Under the pieces are notes generated by a model. That model searched no databases and was not told the DNA's origin. It saw only the letters and a list, made by a program, of their open reading frames with translations. This document shows positions 1-3,244 of a stretch of DNA of 5,192 nt, piece by piece (positions within the stretch are counted from its first letter, which is position 1; each line of letters starts with the position of its first letter). Origin of the DNA: JASFUX01 sp050050115 (GTDB taxonomy: Bacteria > Pseudomonadota > Alphaproteobacteria > Caulobacterales > Maricaulaceae). The position numbers and the translations under genes are program-made. The stretch spans positions 1 through 5,192 of the forward strand of contig JASFUX010000249.1 of the NCBI GenBank assembly GCA_050050115.1, read 5' to 3'.

Positions 1-189
1 GAAGCGCGGGTGGCCGAGCGCGGAACGCTTAACGACGAGATGGCGGGCATCGTCGCCGAGCGGGACGCCTGGATCGCCGAAGAGCTCGAGCGGCGCGCGG
101 CCGAGGAAGGCGAAGACGGCTTCGACCTCGAGGTCGCCCGGACCATCCGCGCCCAAGCCGCTGAGCGCGGCATCGAATATCGGGACTAG
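1..189 (+). CDS. C-terminal 62 residues of an unidentified protein (5' truncated by window edge)
   Basis: Frame 1 is open from the first base to a TAG stop at 187-189 and gives 62 residues ending in GIEYRD. The start lies outside the window. The piece is very hydrophilic and rich in Glu, Arg and Ala (for example EELERRAAEEGEDG), with no hydrophobic segment and no Cys, so it looks like a soluble, mainly helical tail of a cytoplasmic protein. Codon use is strongly G/C-ending at third positions, like the other genes here, which supports real coding. I recognise no family and assign no function. It converges on the small minus-strand gene at 265-459, with a palindromic hairpin between them. Confidence refers to this being coding. 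Confidence 0.7.
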   Translation, partial: EARVAERGTLNDEMAGIVAERDAWIAEELERRAAEEGEDGFDLEVARTIRAQAAERGIEYRD

Positions 190-210
190 CAGGAACTGAA
201 GCTAGAAATG

Positions 211-240
211 AAAAAGGAGGCGGACGCGCGCGTCCGCCTC
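211..240 (-). terminator. Intrinsic terminator, palindromic, for the small minus-strand gene; possibly bidirectional
   Basis: The arms at 217-228 (gaggcggacgcg) and 229-240 (cgcgtccgcctc) are perfectly complementary, so RNA from either strand can form a very GC-rich hairpin with a small CGCG loop. On the minus strand the stem is followed by CTTTTTC (the A-run at 211-215), the classical layout for rho-independent termination. It begins 25 bases after the stop of the 64-residue gene. On the plus strand only TTCAAC follows, so it would stop the gene ending at 189 less efficiently. Confidence 0.8.
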
Positions 241-264
241 TTCAACATTCACCACCAGAACCGC

Positions 265-459
265 TCAGAACGGCGCTGCGTTCGCCGCCGCTGAGATCAT
301 GAACCCGGCCGCCGTGACCAGCGCCGCGAAGCAAAAGCCGCTCGACGCGTCGCCCGGCTCGCTCTCCTTGGCGTTGCGCCCGCCGACACCAGCGCGCTCT
401 TCGAACGAAGTGAAGTAGTCGCCCAGCGACTTCAGCGCACCTTGCTGCAACTTAGCCAT
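265..459 (-). CDS. Small hypothetical protein (64 aa) with hydrophobic C-terminal segment
   Basis: The minus-strand frame starts at ATG 459-457 (MAKLQQGALK) and stops at TGA 267-265. Residues 1-40 are polar and charged. Residues 41-63 (GFCFAALVTA to NAAP) are hydrophobic and Ala-rich, with no charged residue, so a tail-anchored inner-membrane segment is possible, although a small Ala-rich helix could also pack against protein. I chose ATG 459 because a G-rich stretch (ggggcggg) lies just upstream; the earlier ATG at 483 and GTG at 504 have no purine-rich site before them. A strong minus-strand terminator follows the stop, supporting a real transcription unit. tRNA-Asp is upstream on the same strand with no convincing terminator between, so read-through is possible. 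I recognise no family. Confidence 0.55.
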   Translation of the reverse strand: MAKLQQGALKSLGDYFTSFEERAGVGGRNAKESEPGDASSGFCFAALVTAAGFMISAAANAAPF

Positions 460-518
460 TTCCCGCCCCGAACTCGTTGACATGCAAGTCGACGATGCGC
501 GCACGGCAGCACGAAGTC

Positions 519-540
519 ACGCCGTCATTGCCCGCGGCGT
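519..540. repeat. Short inverted repeat upstream of the small gene
   Basis: Arms ACGCCG (519-524) and CGGCGT (535-540) are perfectly complementary around a 10-base spacer. It lies 60 bases upstream of the 64-residue gene's start and could form a 5' leader hairpin or be chance in GC-rich DNA. Confidence 0.35.
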
Positions 541-554
541 AAATCGGCGTTGAA

Positions 555-567
555 CCCAATACTTGGG
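555..567. repeat. Small palindrome CCCAA-tac-TTGGG
   Basis: Five-base arms (555-559 and 563-567) flank a three-base centre in a locally AT-richer stretch between tRNA-Asp and the 64-residue gene. The shape would suit a dimeric regulator's operator, but there is one copy only and no regulator gene nearby, so this is only a visible symmetry. Confidence 0.25.
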
Positions 568-610
568 ATACTCAGAAATCACGCATCAATGTTTGGGCGA
601 ATTTTATGTA

Positions 611-627
611 TCCGCGTTTGCCGCGGA
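611..627 (-). terminator. Weak hairpin downstream of tRNA-Asp
   Basis: On the minus strand TCCGCG and CGCGGA (627-622 and 616-611) form a six-base-pair stem with a GCAAA loop, 27 bases after the tRNA's CCA. What follows is TACATAAAATT, not a T-run, so it is a poor intrinsic terminator. It may instead be a 3' trailer structure that limits exonuclease trimming. Confidence 0.3.
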
Positions 628-653
628 CCTGCGCCATTTCATCCTGTAGGGAA

Positions 654-730
654 TGGCGCGAGTGACGGGGCTCGAACCCGCGACCTCCGGCGTGACAGGC
701 CGGCACTCTAACCAACTGAGCTACACCCGC
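654..730 (-). tRNA. tRNA-Asp (anticodon GUC), CCA encoded
   Basis: The minus strand folds into a complete cloverleaf of 77 bases. Acceptor arm GCGGGTG pairs with CACTCGC (one G-U pair). The D arm is GCTC/GAGT, and the anticodon stem CCGGC/GCCGG holds loop CTGTCAC with anticodon GTC (plus-strand 694-696). The T arm is GCGGG/CCCGT around TTCGAGC. The discriminator base is G73, the identity base expected for aspartate, and CCA is encoded at 656-654. All usual invariant bases (T8, TTC, T33) are present. It reads the aspartate codons GAC and GAU. A good sigma-70-type promoter lies just upstream. Confidence 0.97.
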
Positions 731-736
731 GCGAGG

Positions 737-756
737 CTCCCGCATCAAGGCGGGAG
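737..756 (-). other. Stem-loop in the tRNA-Asp 5' leader
   Basis: CTCCCGC (737-743) and GCGGGAG (750-756) form a perfect seven-base-pair stem with a six-base loop. It ends six bases before the mature tRNA 5' end and begins about where transcription should start from the promoter at 762-790. A hairpin here would occupy nearly the whole leader that RNase P removes. Confidence 0.5.
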
Positions 757-761
757 GGAGG

Positions 762-790
762 TGTCTAAGGCGCGCGCCCGGCCCCGTCAA
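762..790 (-). promoter_or_regulatory. Sigma-70-type promoter of tRNA-Asp
   Basis: Read on the minus strand, TTGACG (790-785) is separated by exactly 17 bases from TAGACA (767-762). These match five of six -35 consensus bases and four of six -10 bases (TATAAT). Transcription would start near 755, giving a leader of about 25 bases before the tRNA. This is what a strong housekeeping promoter for a stable RNA should look like. Confidence 0.65.
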
Positions 791-807
791 GGAGCGCGCG
801 CGGGGGT

Positions 808-837
808 TTGACGCGGGCCCCGTGCGGGCGGTTACCT
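808..837 (+). promoter_or_regulatory. Possible promoter of the peptidylprolyl isomerase gene
   Basis: A good -35 element TTGACG (808-813) is followed, 17-18 bases on, by the poor -10 candidate GTTACCT (831-837). Start would fall near 845, about 25 bases before the ATG. The -35 is persuasive and the -10 is not, so the promoter may be weak or need another factor. Confidence 0.35.
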
Positions 838-858
838 GCCTCGCCCCCAACCCTTCAC

Positions 859-862
859 GGAG
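859..862 (+). promoter_or_regulatory. Shine-Dalgarno site (GGAG) fixing the isomerase start
   Basis: GGAG lies seven bases before ATG 870. It selects this ATG over the in-frame GTG at 822, which has no such site, sits inside the presumed promoter, and would put 16 residues in front of the signal sequence. Confidence 0.6.
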
Positions 863-869
863 ACCTCTC

Positions 870-1502
870 ATGCGCGCCAAGCTCCTTCCTCTGGCCTGCA
901 GTCTCGCCGCCGCGCTCGCCTCGGGTTGCTCGACCGTTCCCGGCTTCGAGCCCGCCGAAACCAGACGCGCCGTCATAGCCACCGAGCAGGGCGACATCGT
1001 CGTCGAGCTGCGGCCCGCCGAGGCTCCGGTCACCACAGCCAACTTCATCGCCTTGGCGCGCGCCGGCGTCCTCGACGGCGGCTCCTTCTATCGGACCGTC
1101 AGCGCCCGCAACGACCGTCCGGACGCCGTTCCGATCGACATCATCCAAGGCGGCGTCGGTTTCGACGGGGCCGAAGGCGTCGCGCCGATCGCTCACGAGA
1201 CGACCGCGCAAACCGGCCTCAGCCACACGCCCGGCGCGATCTCAATGGCCCGCGACGAGGTCGGCACGGCGAGCAGCGAGTTCTTCATCGTGATCAACGA
1301 CGCACGCAGCCTTGATTCAGGCCCAGGCGGCCGCAATCCGGATGAGGCGGGCTACGCCGTGTTCGGCTACGTCATCGAAGGCATGGACGTGGTCGACGCA
1401 ATCTGGAACTCGCCCGCCGGCGATCCAGAGGCGCCGGAAGGCTTTGAGGCGCAGTGGCTCGCCCCGCCCGTTCGCATCGAGACGGTGCGCATGCAGAATT
1501 AG
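870..1502 (+). CDS. Cyclophilin-type peptidylprolyl cis-trans isomerase, exported, probable lipoprotein (EC 5.2.1.8)
   Basis: This 210-residue protein catalyses cis-trans isomerisation of Xaa-Pro bonds, assisting folding of exported proteins. Residues 1-20 (MRAKLLPLAC to LASGC) form a basic start, a hydrophobic core and a lipobox-like LASG-C20. Ala at the -3 place makes the box imperfect, so a cleaved secreted form is also possible. The cyclophilin domain covers about 33-208. Landmarks are SFYRTV with the catalytic Arg75 (Arg55 in human CypA), IIQGG with Gln93, GAISMARD (123-129), SSEFFIVIND (135-144), and GYAVFGYVIEGMDVVDAI (161-178), which closely resembles E. coli PpiA. About ten extra residues separate Arg75 from Gln93, and Glu137 replaces the usual Gln of GSQFF. 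The stop lies four bases from that of the convergent M28 peptidase gene. The fold assignment is secure; the lipid anchor is inference. Confidence 0.93.
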   Translation: MRAKLLPLACSLAAALASGCSTVPGFEPAETRRAVIATEQGDIVVELRPAEAPVTTANFIALARAGVLDGGSFYRTVSARNDRPDAVPIDIIQGGVGFDGAEGVAPIAHETTAQTGLSHTPGAISMARDEVGTASSEFFIVINDARSLDSGPGGRNPDEAGYAVFGYVIEGMDVVDAIWNSPAGDPEAPEGFEAQWLAPPVRIETVRMQN

Positions 1503-1506
1503 CTCT

Positions 1507-2883
1507 TCAGTTCCCGAAGCTCCCGGCTGGACCCGGGAACACCACCGGACTCTGCGAGCCGTCCCGGGCAATAGAGGATACGCCAAACAGGTAGTTGTCG
1601 ATCACCAGGCCGTCGAACTCATATTCGGCGACATCGCCGACGTAGCGTGAATGGGTCCACGTCGGCTCGGTCGTCAGGCGCCAATGAACCCGGTAGCCGG
1701 CAAGGTTGTCCGCCGCCGCGCCCTCCGGTCGCGACCAGTAGAGCCGCGCGGCGGGCTCGACCGCCCCTTCGATCGCAACGTCCGCGGGGAACGGCGGCGC
1801 GCCGGCCAGGCCGGCTAACGTGATCACGTTGAGCGACGTCAGCTTGGCGGCGTAGTCGAAATCCACGCCCTCGATCACGTCGCCGTAGGCGATCCCGTCT
1901 TCGACGCGGACGTCCTGGTGCTGACGGGTGTAGTTCTCGTGCGTCTCCATGATCCGCACAGCGGGAACACCGATGTCGTTGAACGGCCGGTGATGACCTC
2001 CGCGGCCGAACCGGTCGAGCCGGTAGATCATCATCACGTCGAGGTTCGGCAGATACTGGTCCGCTATCTGATCGACGTAGCGCGCGAGGTTGCGCGAGGG
2101 CGAATCCACCTCACCGCCGGTGAAGCGGCGGGTCCGCGCTTCCGCCTCGGTCTCGACGACGCGCGTGCCTTCGGAAAAAACACGCGCCGTGGAATTGTCG
2201 ATCACGCCGTCGACGCCCTCGATGTTGCCGATCATGTCATTGTTCAAGACCGCTTTGACCCGCCAGTCGTTCTCGAGGCCGTAAGCGGCCACGATCTGCC
2301 CGCCGAACAGCCCCTGCTCTTCGCCCGACAGCGCCGCATAGGCGATCGTGCCAGCGAACTCGTGCTGACTGAGCACCCGCGCCGCTTCGAGCACCCCGGC
2401 GACGCCCGAAGCGTTGTCGTTCGCGCCGGGGGAGTCGTCGGTGAAGTTCATCACGTCGGTGATGCGGGAATCGATATCGCCCGACATCATCACGATACGG
2501 TCGGGATCGAGCGTTCCCCGCTGCAGCGCGACGACGCTGACGACCTCGGTCGGATCGGGGATGCGCTCTTCGCCCGAAACCGTGTCAGAGATTACCAGCA
2601 CCTCGAGACAGCCGCCGCAGTCGGCGGAGATCGCCTCGAACTCGGCCTCGATCCACCGTCGCGCCGCGCCGATCCCGCGGGTGTCGGACTCGGTCTCAGA
2701 GAGGGTGTGCCGCGTGCCGAAGCCGACGAGGGTGCGGATGTCGGCTTCGATGCGGTCAGCGGAAACCTCGGCGGCGAGGTCGTGGAGGAGCGGGACTTCG
2801 GAGGGTGGAGCAGCGTCCTGAGCGAAAGCGCCGGAAGTCGTGATCAACGCGCCCGCCATAATCCACTTCACGCGTGTCAACAT
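1507..2883 (-). CDS. Exported M28-family metallopeptidase with C-terminal fibronectin-III-like domain
   Basis: This 458-residue protein is probably a zinc exopeptidase (aminopeptidase type) trimming peptides in the periplasm or outside the cell. A signal peptide covers residues 1-21, with probable cleavage after AFA (AFA-QDA). The M28 domain covers about 40-360. Motifs in order: SGDIDSR (134-140); SPGANDNASG with metal-bridging Asp156; SGEEQG with catalytic Glu188 and ligand Glu189; NNDMIGN with ligand Asp216; GRGGHHRPF with the last ligand His297 or His298. The first ligand, His in the usual GHxDS motif, is Asp136 here. Two Cys (CGGC, 89-92) could form a disulphide. Residues about 368-455 (AARLYWSRP, AGYRVHWR, YLFGVSSIARDG) resemble a fibronectin-III domain, perhaps for substrate or surface binding. 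ATG 2883 is chosen for its strong Shine-Dalgarno and following signal peptide. tRNA-Val lies upstream on the same strand. Substrate is unknown. Confidence 0.9.
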   Translation of the reverse strand: MLTRVKWIMAGALITTSGAFAQDAAPPSEVPLLHDLAAEVSADRIEADIRTLVGFGTRHTLSETESDTRGIGAARRWIEAEFEAISADCGGCLEVLVISDTVSGEERIPDPTEVVSVVALQRGTLDPDRIVMMSGDIDSRITDVMNFTDDSPGANDNASGVAGVLEAARVLSQHEFAGTIAYAALSGEEQGLFGGQIVAAYGLENDWRVKAVLNNDMIGNIEGVDGVIDNSTARVFSEGTRVVETEAEARTRRFTGGEVDSPSRNLARYVDQIADQYLPNLDVMMIYRLDRFGRGGHHRPFNDIGVPAVRIMETHENYTRQHQDVRVEDGIAYGDVIEGVDFDYAAKLTSLNVITLAGLAGAPPFPADVAIEGAVEPAARLYWSRPEGAAADNLAGYRVHWRLTTEPTWTHSRYVGDVAEYEFDGLVIDNYLFGVSSIARDGSQSPVVFPGPAGSFGN

Positions 2884-2890
2884 GATCGCT

Positions 2891-2896
2891 TCCTCC
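2891..2896 (-). promoter_or_regulatory. Strong Shine-Dalgarno site of the M28 peptidase gene
   Basis: The minus strand reads GGAGGA, ending seven bases before ATG 2883. It is the best ribosome binding site in the window and fixes the start of the signal peptide. I could not find a convincing -35/-10 pair between it and tRNA-Val. Confidence 0.75.
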
Positions 2897-2957
2897 GGTC
2901 TTCGACGAATCCTGGCGCAAAAAACATTCGCGCAGCCGATCTCGACCCGCCGCCTCC

Positions 2958-3043
2958 GCTCTCTTCGAGAGCTTCAGCACGCACGCTTTGCTCTAACGAC
3001 TTCGCGCGCCTTGCTGGCGTAAGCCGCACGAAGCTCGAAGAGC
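2958..3043. repeat. Inverted repeats between tRNA-Val and the M28 peptidase gene
   Basis: GCTCTC (2958-2963) and GAGAGC (2967-2972) form a tight hairpin. The same stretch (CTCTTCGAGagCTTC, 2961-2975) is also nearly the reverse complement of GAAGCTCGAAGAG at 3030-3042, so the minus-strand RNA has two alternative pairings. No T-run follows either one. Role unknown; it may be the tRNA-Val trailer or the leader of the peptidase mRNA. Confidence 0.4.
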
Positions 3044-3049
3044 GAAGTG

Positions 3050-3125
3050 TGGTGGGCGGTGACGGGATCGAACCGCCGACCTACTGGGTGTAAACCAGTC
3101 GCTCTCCCAGCTGAGCTAACCGCCC
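3050..3125 (-). tRNA. tRNA-Val (anticodon UAC), CCA encoded
   Basis: The minus strand gives a complete 76-base cloverleaf. Acceptor GGGCGGT pairs with ACCGCCC, the D arm is GCTC/GAGC, and the anticodon stem ACTGG/CCAGT closes loop TTTACAC with anticodon TAC (plus-strand 3090-3092). The T arm carries GGTTCGATCC. The discriminator is A73, as expected for valine, and CCA is encoded at 3052-3050. It reads GUA and, with a modified U34, probably further valine codons. It lies downstream of lon on the same strand but beyond a terminator, so it probably has its own promoter. Confidence 0.97.
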
Positions 3126-3137
3126 TTCGCACCGCGC

Positions 3138-3165
3138 ATCATGCCGGCTGGCCCGGCGCACGCAA
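3138..3165 (-). promoter_or_regulatory. Possible promoter of tRNA-Val
   Basis: On the minus strand TTGCGT (3165-3160) and CATGAT (3143-3138) are 16 bases apart. They match three and four consensus bases respectively. Start would be near 3131, about six bases before the tRNA 5' end. Placement is good but the match is modest. Confidence 0.35.
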
Positions 3166-3187
3166 GATTCACCGCTCGATTTCGCTC

Positions 3188-3222
3188 CAAAGACAAAGGG
3201 CCGACCCCGAAAGGCCGGCCCT
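3188..3222 (-). terminator. Intrinsic terminator of lon
   Basis: Minus-strand arms AGGGCCGGCC (3222-3213) and GGTCGGCCCT (3206-3197) pair over ten positions, one of them G-U, around a TTTCGG loop. TTTGTCTTTG follows. The stem begins 22 bases after the lon stop. On the plus strand the G-U position becomes an A-C mismatch and no T-run follows, so the signal points in the lon direction and separates lon from tRNA-Val. Confidence 0.8.
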
Positions 3223-3244
3223 CCAAATTGCGATCCTCGCCCGC

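Noticed and set aside
460..504. Upstream GTG/ATG starts for the 64-residue protein
   Set aside because: No purine-rich site precedes either 483 or 504; the start at 459 has a G-rich stretch, though the choice is not certain.
822..869. Upstream GTG start for the isomerase
   Set aside because: No Shine-Dalgarno, overlap with the presumed promoter, and it would bury the signal sequence; ATG 870 has GGAG at the right spacing.
572..1048. Minus-strand open frame of 158 codons
   Set aside because: It runs straight through tRNA-Asp and its promoter and is antisense to the start of the isomerase gene.
926..1315. Arg-rich plus-strand frame inside the isomerase gene
   Set aside because: It is a +1/+2 shadow of the cyclophilin frame, with extreme Arg content typical of shifted GC-rich codons.
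1918..3093. Plus-strand open frame of 391 codons opposite the M28 peptidase
   Set aside because: It overlaps a gene with signal peptide, Shine-Dalgarno and clear M28 motifs, then runs into tRNA-Val. It has no domain of its own.
3050..3125. tRNA genes as integration sites (attB) for a mobile element
   Set aside because: No integrase gene and no repeated tRNA 3' end copy is visible in the window.
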